Assembly: GCA_049999725.1 (NCBI GenBank)
Contig: JBNGIS010017174.1
Coordinates: 1 to 36,087 of the forward strand
Direction: 5' to 3'
DNA: 36,087 nt
From: Haplomitrium mnioides
Taxonomy: Eukaryota; Marchantiophyta; Haplomitriopsida; Calobryales
The position numbers and the translations under genes are program-made. The notes below the pieces were generated by a model. It was not told the origin of the DNA. It saw only the letters and a list, made by a program, of their open reading frames with translations, and ran no database searches. Shown here one piece after another: positions 1 through 8,450 of the stretch. Each line of letters starts with the position of its first letter. Position 1 is the stretch's first letter.

Positions 1-323
1 CTCTTAGTATGTTCATGTGAGCATGGACTTTGAAGTCCATGCACGCATGGACCTCAGAGTCCCTTTGTGGATAGACCTCAGAGTCCATGCACGCATGGAC
101 TCTGAGGTGCTTGCCCGCACAGACGTCAGAGTCTATGCGGGCATGGACTCAGACGTCCAGGTGCACAAAGACTCTAAAGTCCATACGCGCATGGACCTTA
201 GAGTCCCTGCACGCATGGACTTCAATGTTAAATTCACACTATTTCTTTCTAAGTTCTTGTTTTTCTTTATGTTAGGTCATTATTTTATCTAATGCTAAAT
301 GTTTTTCTTTCTTCTTTTTTCAG
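1..323 (+). other. Intron 1 (3' part) of the ParB-methyltransferase gene
   Basis: The stretch has no protein signal of its own. It ends in a T-rich tract and a TTTTTTCAG acceptor (AG at 322-323), directly followed by a long reading frame that continues the gene. The 5' splice site and any upstream exon lie outside the window. The first two thirds are a 24-bp tandem repeat, described separately. The intron call rests on the acceptor, the composition change and the similar layout of intron 2. Confidence 0.6.
23..229. repeat. 24-bp near-palindromic minisatellite in intron 1
   Basis: About 8.6 units of 24 bp begin at 23, 47, 71, 95, 119, 143, 167, 191 and 215. The consensus is close to ATGGACCTCAGAGTCC followed by ATGCACGC. 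Adjoining units form GTCCATGC-AC-GCATGGAC, two 8-bp complementary arms around a 2-bp spacer. Because 24 is a multiple of three the repeat stays open in one frame (an eight-residue DxxVHARM repeat), but it lies in an intron and is not taken as coding. The same unit returns in intron 2. Confidence 0.85.
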
Positions 324-1798
324 TTCACTCAGTTTCTTGCGGATTTCGTCGATTCGTATAACGACGCAAAACGAATCAAGAGAGACTTCATCAAATTTGT
401 TATTGAAATAAAAATTCTAAAGCCCAAGCAGGGCATCAACATTCAACAACTTGTACTGCATCTGAGTGCGGCAACATTTTCGGCACATGTCACAGGGACT
501 TCTTTGCAGAAGAAGAGAAAGGAGCCAGAATCAAGCGAGGCTCAGAAGAAAAAAAAACCAGTGCAGAAGAAAAAGAAACCAGAACCAACACCGGTCGTTG
601 AGGAGGAGCCAGCCCCTTCTGAATCTACTACAAAGTCAACCTCGTCGACGCCCTCTTCTCCTACAGCAAGCAGCTCGGGGTAGGAGTCTGAGAAGGAGCC
701 CGCGCCAGTTCAAGCTCCTACTTCTAGATTGAAGAGGCAATCTCACAAAGGGTTGCGGACATTTCAATAAAAGGAGCAAGTTGATCCTCAGACAGCTTCT
801 GAGGAAGATAAAAACAAAATTAGGGAATCTGCGCTCTAGTGGTGCAGAGTCTGCGAGGAAACCATCACAATAAGGCTGGAAAACCTGAATTTTCCAAAGC
901 ATGGAATGGACAACTGGGGTCCATTCCAAATTCGGAGATTGAACGAGGATTTTGTGGAATTGTTAGCGCAAAGAATGTTGACGAACAAATACGCGCATTC
1001 TTTCTTCATTGTTGTTGTAGCCCCGAGGTGTGGTCTGAAAGAAAAGTCAGAGTTCGACATCAGGAACCCTGACAAGTATCGCTACGAGATTGTTGGAGGC
1101 AATCACAGTGCTGCAACAAGGTAGCTTTTGATTACGTAATATGGAGCGAAGAATCTCGCCTTGTCGCTCTGCAATTGTTACGTCTACGTGGGCTGACACT
1201 AATAGAGGCTTGAATTTTTGCAACAGATGACAATTACGACCAGAGGTACAGGCTTGAGATGACTTCAATTCAAAAGGTCGAGTATTGGCATGAGCGATTT
1301 GTCGAAAGTGGGATGGTTTCATCCCAAAAATTAAAAAGAGAGCTAGTGTTAGAAACCTTGGAGATCAAACTGAAGTCCACGCTTGAGAAGATCGTGACTT
1401 CTCAAGACAATTGGTTTCAGCTAGCATTTAGAAGCGGAGAGCTTTGGGAGCTGCAATAGAGCATTTTTTCAATGTGGGAGAAGAACCTTGTGAAAGGCCA
1501 GAAGCCTAAGGCCAAAGGATCCTTCAGGATGGAAGACATGAAGTGGACGCCTTGGAGGTCTCTTCAAGGTCTTCCAGACAAAGTCAAGATATCAGTTTTG
1601 AAGCGGGTGGAAGCCGGAGAGCTTTCAATGGATGAAATATCTTGAGAAACGGAGAGACACAAAGTTTTGGCGGTAATGGTGAAGAGTTTTTGTTCGGAGG
1701 TTTTTTGCAATTCTTGGGAAGAGGCTAGAGAGGAGTACCCTCTTCACACGGAAGAGTCCAAGATGGCTTCTTTTTATTCGAGTTTCGAGAAGCTTTTG
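324..1798 (+). pseudogene. ParB-like N-terminal half of a ParB-DNA methyltransferase fusion (broken exon)
   Basis: This exon encodes the N-terminal part of a modular protein. After the acceptor at 323 the frame opens with a short helical segment (FTQFLADFVDSYNDAKRIKR). A Lys/Pro/Glu/Ser-rich linker follows (about 480-830), then a ParB/Srx-like domain (about 900-1120) with SFFIVVVAP and YEIVGGNHSAAT, matching the xPIVVxP and YxIVxGxxRxxA signatures of ParB N-terminal domains. Further on come YVYVG, LTLIEA, the MTSIQKVEYW segment and a possible helix-turn-helix (LPDKVKISVLKRVEAGELS). Stops occur at 681, 768, 837, 1122, 1137, 1211, 1457 and 1643, with a frameshift near 1192. All eight stops are one T-to-C change from a Gln or Arg codon. 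The exon ends in phase 0 before GTAATT. No start codon is in view. ParB domains fused to N4/N6 methyltransferases are known in bacteria and phages. Assignment of the middle part is weaker. Confidence 0.6.
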
Positions 1799-2025
1799 GT
1801 AATTCCTTTCTTTGGATCTTTAATTTATCATTTGTCTTTGCATTTAATTATTTATAAATTTATGTTTTGTTCTCGAAACCATCGATGTCCAAGCACGCTT
1901 GGACTTGGAAGTCCATGCACGCATAGACATCGAAGTCCGCGTGTGTGGACATCGAAGTCCATGCGCGCATGGTTTTAACCTTTCAATATTTTTTTTTCTA
2001 ATGTTTTTGTTTTTATTTTTTTCAG
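1799..2025 (+). other. Intron 2 of the ParB-methyltransferase gene
   Basis: A GTAATT donor follows codon 3 of a phase-0 junction, and a T-rich tract ending TTTTTTCAG precedes the next open frame at 2026. The reading frames on both sides join in phase 0, which supports the pair of splice sites. The intron carries about 3.7 units of the 24-bp repeat seen in intron 1. Confidence 0.65.
1881..1973. repeat. 24-bp minisatellite copies in intron 2
   Basis: Units begin at 1881 (partial), 1899, 1923 and 1947 (two bases short). They read like the intron 1 unit: GGACATCGAAGTCC followed by ATGCGCGC or ATGCACGC. The complementary GTCCATGC/GCATGGAC arms are partly kept. The array sits about 80 bp after the donor and 50 bp before the acceptor, so its placement relative to the acceptor is like intron 1. 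Confidence 0.8.
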
Positions 2026-2582
2026 GAGGACGAAACTTTCAAGTGGCAGCTAGCAAAGAAACTAACAGCAGTTGCGAAGGGAAGAAAGAAATCTGGAGTC
2101 GAAGAAGCCCTCGAAGAACAAGACCAGCCTCCAACGTTGGTCTCTTACCCTCCGACTTTTCTTCTCCACTGCTAGAAGGCCAGAGAGTGGAAAGCATGGT
2201 AGCAAAGTGGTGCTGCATCTGTCACAACAGAAGGAGTTGTGAGAGATGAGGAAGAAGATTTACTTTCTTATGTCGACGGTCTCAACGTAGCGTTATATCA
2301 AGTCCACGGGGAGGCCAATGCCCGAAAATTGAAGGGCCTTGTGAAACCTAGGTGTTTCACATTGGCTATTGCTGATATTCCTTACGGGTACAACCTAAAG
2401 AAATGTAAGCATGATGATTCGGAACCGTTTTCAAAAGATGACATTTTCAACATTGTATCATCTTTTGCGGCAATAACTACTTCGGATTTTTGGTCGTTTG
2501 TAATCATACATTCTTCGCAGCAATTTGGTATCATCGAGGATACCATTTTTGAAGTCTGCTATGCAATTGATCACGGCATCTG
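2026..2582 (+). pseudogene. Methyltransferase exon with motif IV (DIPYGYN)
   Basis: The exon continues in phase 0 from the ParB half with an Arg/Lys/Glu-rich segment (EDETFKWQLAKKLTAVAKGR). It reaches the catalytic motif at about 2368-2394, which reads LAIADIPYGYN. D-x-P-Y is motif IV of amino-methyltransferases, which add a methyl group to the exocyclic amine of adenine N6 or cytosine N4. Here the usual first Pro of DPPY is Ile. Two stops (2173 and 2200) lie before the motif. From 2203 to the donor the frame is open. The exon ends CATCTG before a consensus GTGAGT donor, leaving two bases of a codon. The next exon reads in phase 0, so one base seems to be missing near this junction, or another splice pair is used. 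Confidence 0.6.
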
Positions 2583-2681
2583 GTGAGTTGTTCTTTCATT
2601 TAAAATTTTTTTATTTCTTTGTTTTCTATTTCTCTTGCATTTTGTTACAATGTTTGATGTGGTTGTTTATCTTTTTGCAAG
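2583..2681 (+). other. Intron 3 of the ParB-methyltransferase gene
   Basis: A GTGAGT donor at 2583 and a T-rich tract ending TTTTTGCAAG at 2681 bound 99 bp of AT-rich sequence with stops in the frame used upstream. No minisatellite is present, unlike introns 1 and 2. The phases of the flanking exons (2 and 0) do not match, so one boundary is provisional. Confidence 0.55.
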
Positions 2682-3299
2682 GACAAAAGCAACATACATT
2701 ATTCTGGTGGTCCCAGAATCGCACATGCCCATGAGTATTGGACGGTGGGCTACTGGACAAAGGAAGGAAAGAGGAGCATGCGTCATTTCAACTTGCAAGC
2801 TTCTTCTGCAATCGTACTTCCTCGGCAACCTATGCGGAGTGTTTTTAGCTGCCTTGCAATTTTTGCAAAGCTTAATCATCCAGGAGATGATGCTCTTGTG
2901 AATGTTTATCAGAAATCGCAGGCTTTGTATAATTTTTTTATCGACCATTTATCAACAGAGCAGGATTGGATCCTTGATCTCTACTCTGGGTCTGGCACAG
3001 GCCTTGTCTGTGCTCTTAAGCTAATGCAAAATTTCATTACAATGGAATATGATAGATGTCAGTCTATTTATATTCCTGAGAGGGTTTCAGAGATGGCTTC
3101 TTTGCCATCCAATGTGACTGAGTCACAGATAGTTTTTGTGTACCACAAGGAACCTGTTCCTCCTGGTACTGCATGTGCTTCTGGTGATTCTGTTGTAATA
3201 TCGGAGACTGGAAAGTCTCGACAGGATTCTCTTGCGGCTGCAAATGCTCAGCGTGTAGATTTAGATGAGATAGTTCCTCCCGAAGAGGAGAGAGTCTGA
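2682..3299 (+). pseudogene. Beta-class DNA N4/N6 amino-methyltransferase C-terminal exon (open frame)
   Basis: An uninterrupted frame of 205 codons runs to a TGA at 3297-3299. It begins DKSNIHYSGGPRIAHAHEYW, continues HEYWTVGYWTKEGKRSMRHF, and at about 2964-3050 carries DWILDLYSGSGTGLVCALKL followed by ITMEYD. This is the AdoMet-binding motif I (family form DPFxGSGTT) with the acidic residue of motif II. Motif IV lies upstream of motif I, the order of beta-class (permuted) bacterial and phage DNA methyltransferases. A Ser/Pro/Gly-rich tail of about 75 residues follows. No stop interrupts this part although the 5' half has ten. Spliceosomal introns place the gene in the nucleus. Related bacterial-type enzymes in eukaryotes include N4CMT of bdelloid rotifers and the DN4MT proteins of Marchantia. 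Orthology to these is not shown here. Confidence 0.65.
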
Positions 3300-3326
3300 G
3301 GACGTCTTTGTACAATTTGCATCAAT

Positions 3327-3332
3327 AATAAA
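3327..3332 (+). terminator. Probable polyadenylation signal
   Basis: AATAAA occurs 28 bp after the stop codon of the methyltransferase exon, in an A/T-rich context followed by a T-rich stretch. The position suits a plant near-upstream element. It supports 3299 as the true end of the gene. Confidence 0.45.
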
Positions 3333-3493
3333 ATTTATTTTTCCAAATCTTTTTTGCCAAAGTTTTATCTTGTTGCTCTTTCAATCTACTACAAGTCTTA
3401 TCATCAAGATTCAGTTTATTGCGTATAAGAATAAGTTGACCCATTTGATAGTCCAAGAATGGTTTGAACTCAATTTCTAATCTTAAAATAATT

Positions 3494-3890
3494 TGGAGTC
3501 TTTGCACATTGTTTAGTGTCTTTGCGCATTAAGGCTTTGTAGTTCTTGTTCGGTTTCCCTGCGCGCTTGAGTTGTAAGGTTATTGTTTAGAGTCCTTACA
3601 CCCGTTGGTCAAAGGGTTCTTGTTCAATGTCTATGCTTGCATAGGCTGCAGGGTTCTTATTTAGAACCTTGGCGTGTTTTGGCTCTAGGATTCTAGTTGA
3701 AAGTCCATGCGTGCATGGCTTCGTTGTTCTTGTTCACAGTCTAAGCACGCAGAGGATTTAGGACTCTTGTTTGGAGTCTATACGTGCATAGGCTTTACGG
3801 TTCTGGTTTGGAGTCTATGCTTGCATAGACTTAGTTGGCTACGAGTCTCAAAGTTAGGTTTAAAGTCCTTACCCGAATGGACATTTACGT
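3494..3890. repeat. Degenerate ~37-bp tandem repeat in the 3' flank
   Basis: About ten divergent units of 35-52 bp alternate a palindromic core (for example AGTCTATGCTTGCATAGGCT or AGTCCATGCGTGCATGGCTT) with a GGGTTCTTGTTTGGAG-like spacer. The core matches the arms of the 24-bp repeat in introns 1 and 2, so the two arrays look related although the unit length differs. The stretch 3340-3493 before it holds nothing I recognise, and 3891-3951 is AT-rich up to the gap. Confidence 0.7.
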
Positions 3891-3951
3891 TTTCTTGTAG
3901 TTTTTTTCTACCGAAAGATATATATTTTATTTCTTTTTTGATGAATTTAAT

Positions 3952-4051
3952 NNNNNNNNNNNNNNNNNNNNNNNNNNNNNNNNNNNNNNNNNNNNNNNNN
4001 NNNNNNNNNNNNNNNNNNNNNNNNNNNNNNNNNNNNNNNNNNNNNNNNNNN
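3952..4051. other. Assembly gap (100 N)
   Basis: Exactly 100 N residues are present, the usual placeholder for a gap of unknown length. The 5' LTR, gag, protease and N-terminal integrase of the copia element that follows are missing, so they may lie in the gap or have been lost. Confidence 0.95.
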
Positions 4052-5146
4052 TCAGTAGCAGTTCCTGGTTCAACAGCTGTTAAGAGTGAAGTGTTTGATC
4101 ACTTCAAGAACTTTATAGACATGGTGGAAAATGAAAAAGGGCAACAAATTAAGTGTCTGTGGTCTGATGGAGGAAGAGATTATTTCTCCACATAGTTCTG
4201 TACTTATTTAAAGAAATAAAGAATTAGAAGGTAGTAGACCTACAAATATACACTCCAACATAATGGAGTTGTTGAAAGAAAAACCAACACATTAGCAAAA
4301 GTGGCACATGCTTTAATGAATAAGAAGAATATGCTTCATCATTATTAGGTAGAGGCAACATCAACTGCAGCTTACATTATGAACTGCACTTCTACAAAAG
4401 TAGTTCACATAATGACTCAAAAAAAAAAGTTCACAGGAAGGCATCCGAAAATTTCACATTTGAAAGTGTTTGGTTGCATTGCATACATACATGTGCCAAT
4501 AGAGACACGCATCAAATTGGATCCAAAAGCAAAGAGTTGTGTATTCATTGGATACTCAAATGAGTAGAAAAGCTACATGTGTTTTTGTCCTACTACTACT
4601 ACTACTACTACACGCATGTTGAGGGTGAGTACAGATGTTTTTTATAAACTAAGTATATAGTTTGGTCAGGAAATTTTTTATGACACAGTTGATACAAAAG
4701 GAAAATAGGTTGTGTCAGAACAAAGTTAGCAAACTCAGGAGTTGAGTGGTCTACAAGGTGAAAGTAATAACAACAACATCAGCAATAGTACATGGCAAGG
4801 AAGGCTGCGTAGGAATTTGGAGCAACATACTTCAATTAGTTTGCAACATGGAAGTATTACAGAGATGACAACATCAATGTCTCTAAGCAAAGGAGGTGGC
4901 AATAAGTTTGAGAATACAGATGAATAGTTGAGATTACTCTCAGCTACAATATTAAAGCAAATGCAATTCGATCAGCATGTGCAAAGTAAACTTGTGCATA
5001 GAAGTGAAAGGGTGAAATACTCTAATGACATATTGATGCACAAGGGAGCCTTTACATTCCATCCTATGGTGCATGCTATTATGGAGAAAGAACCTATTTT
5101 TCTTATGATGTTGTAGGTGATAAGAGATGGGAATTTGTAATGATAG
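4052..5146 (+). pseudogene. Copia element 1: integrase core and C-terminal region
   Basis: This is the decayed pol of a Ty1-copia retrotransposon. The integrase core is recognisable from KSEVFDHFKNFIDMVENEKG and IKCLWSDGG (the second catalytic Asp region), then NGVVERKTNTL (the Glu region), then HLKVFGCIAYIHVP and KSCVFIGYSN, a conserved copia integrase C-terminal stretch. Several stops and frameshifts break it, for example TAG at 4194 and 4565. From 4570 to 5146 a poorly conserved linker leads to DKRWEFVMIEEMDA, the usual lead-in to the copia RT. The frame resumes after the LINE insertion at 5614. Confidence 0.85.
4591..4612. repeat. (TAC)n microsatellite
   Basis: About seven TAC triplets lie in the linker after the copia integrase motif. 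In one frame they read as a threonine run. Confidence 0.9.
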
Positions 5147-5159
5147 AAGAGATGGATGC

Positions 5160-5613
5160 CTCTCTCCTGGTACTGTACTCTATATGGCTCTCTAGGAATG
5201 CTGCAGTGTTCGAGAAGTCGTACATGGATATGTACAGTTTAAAGAAGAAAATCTAGAGGAGGTTGGTCGAGTATGGAAGGAAAGCTTGGCACGATGCCTG
5301 TAGAAACTGGAGGAAGGCTCAAAGTGAAGCAAAGAGAGAAAAAATTCTGGAAACCTTTGACAGAACCTGGGGTGCTAGGCATTTTCTCTGTATCCGTGAT
5401 GAAGACAATGTTTACTGGAATCTGGATGTTAGTAGTAATCTGGATTGAGGGTATTGGCCTGATGTGGTTTACTAGGCTTGATCCCAAAAGGGATTGATGG
5501 GTTGCTGTTTTTGCCGCTCGGCCTGATTGCTGGCCGCGGTTGTTTCTTTGATGCTTGAAAGTTAATAAAGCTGTTAACTTTCGGTCAAAAAAAAAAGAAA
5601 AAAAAAAAGAAAA
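5160..5613 (+). mobile_element. 5'-truncated LINE (non-LTR) 3' end with poly-A tail
   Basis: The insert is 454 bp, ends in an A-rich tail (about 5587-5613) and is flanked by a perfect 13-bp duplication, AAGAGATGGATGC at 5147-5159 and 5614-5626, the hallmark of target-primed reverse transcription. Its single frame reads VLYSIWLSRNAAVFEKS, the WxxRN motif common in the C-terminal part of plant LINE ORF2, then WHDACRNWRK and further charged sequence to a TGA near 5446. One stop (near 5254) interrupts it. A 3' UTR with TTAATAAA precedes the tail. The insertion split the copia RT coding sequence inside the EEMDA codons. Confidence 0.85.
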
Positions 5614-5963
5614 AAGAGATGGATGCTCTTCATGAAAATCAAACATGGGAGCTGGTTACCTTGCCTAAAGGGAAGAAAACCTTTGGATGTAAATGGGTCT
5701 ACAAACTGAAGAGGATTGAAGATGACAACATAAGCAGATTCAAAGCGAGGTTAGTGGCCAAGGGGAACACTCAAACCCATGGGATAGACTATGAAGAGAC
5801 ATTCAGCCATATGGCAAGAATGACAACTATTTGGCAGCCATTACATTGGCTGAAGCGGAACAGTGAACCTTATAGCAAATAAATGTGAAGAATGTATTCT
5901 TGCATGGGGAACTAGAAGAAGAGGTGTATATGGTGTAGCCACATAGTAATGTTGATTTGGAGC
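5614..5963 (+). pseudogene. Copia element 1: N-terminal reverse transcriptase
   Basis: The frame reads MDALHENQTWELVTLPKGKK, then GCKWVYKLKR and RFKARLVAKGNTQTHGIDYE, the classic start of the Ty1-copia RT domain. Further on KNVFLHGELEEEVYM matches the conserved LNGxLEEEVYM block. It then stops abruptly at 5963, where the outer gypsy element begins. The missing second half, starting EHLDQVCKLKKALY, resumes at 26642, 20.7 kb away. A frameshift near 5880 and a stop near 5938 show decay. Confidence 0.9.
5959..5963. repeat. Left 5-bp target-site duplication of the outer gypsy (GGAGC)
   Basis: GGAGC precedes the TGTCACTCC start of the LTR. The matching right copy is AGAGC at 26637-26641, with one transition. 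Removing the insert and one copy restores the copia frame through GATTTGGAGCATCTAGATCA. Confidence 0.8.
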
Positions 5964-7322
5964 TGTCACTCCCCTCCTTTAGGCCTTAACCTTCACAGGT
6001 GCCACTTGGAAGGGAAGGGAGGACAAAAACATGGGAAACAGATTCTTTTGTGAGATGGCCTGTAGCCAGTTATCACTTTGAGGCTTTAAGGAACTCTTCT
6101 TCACCTTACAAGCCTTTCCTCACCTCAACAATCACTTCAGCAGCCAAGCTGCTCATCCACACTCAATGCCAGAACACACATACACATGGACCAAGATACT
6201 CCTGTGGTAATCTACAATATAATTCATGGGTCCCAAATCTGGACCTTACCACTTTGTATACAAATCGGGAGTAGAATGCAATACCCCAAGTATCACGAAA
6301 CAATGTCAAGGGACCTAACTCCCCTTTCGCAGGGTTGTCCCAAGGTCTGAACAAATGGAATGCCTGTATGTTCCTAGTCCTAAGTGTTTCTTATACAATA
6401 CAAGAGAATTCAAATCTAACTAATACACTCATACACAAATACAAACACACATGCATTGCACTTCACCAAAATTATATGTCTTACAAAACCACGAGGATTG
6501 ACCTCCCCAATAGACTCCTCTCTTCTTCAACTCACAATATCAATCTTCCTTCCATCTCTCACGCACACACCCTTCTTCAAGATAGTTTTTTAACTTCCCT
6601 CACGAGAAGCCTTAGATTTACTTCTTCAAGCTTGGAAGAGGATTTCCTGAACTTCCACCTCTGGAAGACAGTCCTCTCGACTGTTGGCTACTCACTCCAC
6701 CTCTGAACCTTGAACAAGTCTTCTCCGCAGTCCGCAAGCACTAACGCAACCACTCCCTTATTGGCTCCACTTGAAAGATTAAACCAGAACGCACTTCGAG
6801 CGTTTCTGGGTTTGATGCTCTTACACAGATGATACAGAGATGACTCCAAGATCCCCCTTGGCAGCCTCTCCCAAATTCTCAACAGATAGGATCCCCTTCA
6901 ATTTCCTGCATCGATTCACCTCCGCTACTGGTCTACCCGCATGGATGAGTTCACCTGGATCGCCCAAGCCTCTACAGCTCTCCGCCCAGCGATTCTCGGC
7001 GCCCCTCTAGTCCACCTCCACCCCTACTAGCCCCCTGCATGAGTCCACTCGCCTCACGTAAATCTTCACTGGAATCCCTTCTGCCTTACCTCATTGTGTC
7101 TTCTTGTCCTGAGATCGCTTGCACATCTCTAATTTGCATGCACACCAACCCGTTCAATGTCGCAACCCGTCAATCTATACCCCTCGCACTTCCGCCCCTA
7201 CGTATCTACCCCGTTTGAAAAGGTCGTTATTCCTGTTGGCTTTAAGCTTTGGTCGTAGCAACACCTATCCTGTCTATTTGTGGAATGATCCAAGTACAAC
7301 GGTCAGTTCCGAGGGTTACGAG

Positions 7323-7523
7323 GTCTGGTTCGAAGAATCTCTCGGAACTGAGTCCGAAGAATTCAGCGGATCCGAGTCCAAAGAGTCCCGCGGATCCAAG
7401 TCTAAAGAATCTCATGGAACCAAGTCTGAAGAATCTAGCACATTCGAGTCCGAAGAATCCCGTGGATCCAAGTACGAAGAATCCTGCGGAACCGAGTTCG
7501 AAGAATCCCACGAAACCCAAAGT
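7323..7523. repeat. 24-bp tandem repeat in the outer 3' LTR
   Basis: About eight units with a consensus near GAGTCCGAAGAATCCCGC followed by GGATCC. The matching array in the 5' LTR (24929-25150) has about nine units. Confidence 0.85.
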
Positions 7524-8095
7524 CCACTGTTGACTTTTCTTCCAAGGTTGACGTCCGATGCCATTTTCAACAAGGAAGATGGACCGTCGCATTGACCTTG
7601 ATCCGCAATTGACTACGGACCCAAGTCTAAAGAATCCAATGGACTGGTGAGTCCAAAGGATCCATCGGACCTTGAGTTCCGAGGTTGACTTTTCCATCGT
7701 GGTCGCCGTCTGACGCCACTTTCAACAAGAAAGGTGGACCGCTGCACTGACATGAGGTTCCGAAGTTGACCACAAGAGATTTTAGAATATTCCTCGGATA
7801 GGAAGTCCAAAGGAAACCGTAGAACCTCTGGGCCCGCAGTTGACTTGGTTCTCTAGGGCGTCATCCGACGTCGCTTTCAACAGGGAAGGTGGACCGCCGC
7901 GCTGACCTGCGCCCGTGGTTGACCGTGGCTCTGACCCGAAGGATCCAACAGACATGGGAGTCTGCAAAATCCCTTGGACTCCTAAGTCCGAGGTTGACTT
8001 TCTTTTGTAGAGCGCCGTCCGACATCGTTTTCAACAGGGAAGGTGGACCGCCGCGCTAACTTGGGGTTCCAAAGTTGACCAAGGAACTCGTCTCA
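7524..8095. repeat. Longer tandem repeats (~150 bp) in the outer 3' LTR
   Basis: About four divergent units each contain a TTTTCAACAGGGAAGGTGGA-type block, a CGCTGACCT-type block and GTTGACC. The same series is seen at about 25150-25730 in the 5' LTR. Unit borders are approximate. Confidence 0.6.
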
Positions 8096-8101
8096 ACTTG
8101 G

Positions 8102-8322
8102 CACGTTTACGAAGAAGCCCTCGGAAACCTCCGCGTTTGCCATGTTTCTGCAGAATATCCCGGACACCTCTAAGGCTGCCACGTCTCTACAAAACCTCCC
8201 GAACACCTCTGAGGTTGCCACGTCTCTATAGAATCTCTCGAACACCTCCAAGGTTGCCACGTTTCCGTAGAAGCTCGTAGACACCTCCGAGGACGTCACG
8301 TTTCCGCACAAGCCCCCTAAAC
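8102..8322. repeat. 39-bp tandem repeat in the outer 3' LTR
   Basis: About 5.7 units with a consensus near CACGTTTCCGCAGAATCTCC followed by CGGACACCTCCGAGGTTGC. The 5' LTR has about 6.7 units at 25733-25992. Confidence 0.8.
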
Positions 8323-8450
8323 CATGAAGGAAGTGGTTTCATACCCTAGTAGACCCCGTCAATGCCTGAGGAAGCAGAGCATCCCCCAATCCTTGATGTC
8401 GTCGCTGCTTACAAAGGTCATTGCCCCTCCTCTTGATTCCTGCTTGTGGT

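Noticed and set aside
23-229. CRISPR-like array
   Set aside because: Units are contiguous, with no unique spacers, and the setting is a plant nucleus.
17-292. Open frame of 91 codons with an eight-residue DxxVHARM repeat
   Set aside because: It is the 24-bp minisatellite read in a frame that stays open because 24 is divisible by three. It sits in an intron-like stretch before a splice acceptor, and the intron 2 copies show the same.
1121-1236. Extra intron between GGNHSAATR and DDNYDQRY (AG/GTAGCT ... TTTGCAACAG)
   Set aside because: Splicing would create an immediate stop, and the sequence in between encodes YVYVG and LTLIEA in a position that looks like continuous protein.
324-2202. Stops rescued by recoding or U-to-C RNA editing, since all ten could become Gln or Arg codons
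   Set aside because: U-to-C editing is known in plant organelles, while this gene has spliceosomal introns. A frameshift is present too. Decay by C-to-T change is the simpler reading.
5239-5646. Minus-strand frame of 135 codons
   Set aside because: It is antisense to the LINE ORF2 tail and its poly-A tract.
7323-7523. Common origin of the 24-bp LTR repeat and the 24-bp intron repeat
   Set aside because: They share the period and an AGTCC word only. The rest of the unit differs and the palindromic core is absent from the LTR repeat.
7119-7595. Ser/Glu-rich repeat protein of 158 residues
   Set aside because: It lies in the LTR 24-bp array, and the other LTR does not keep the frame.
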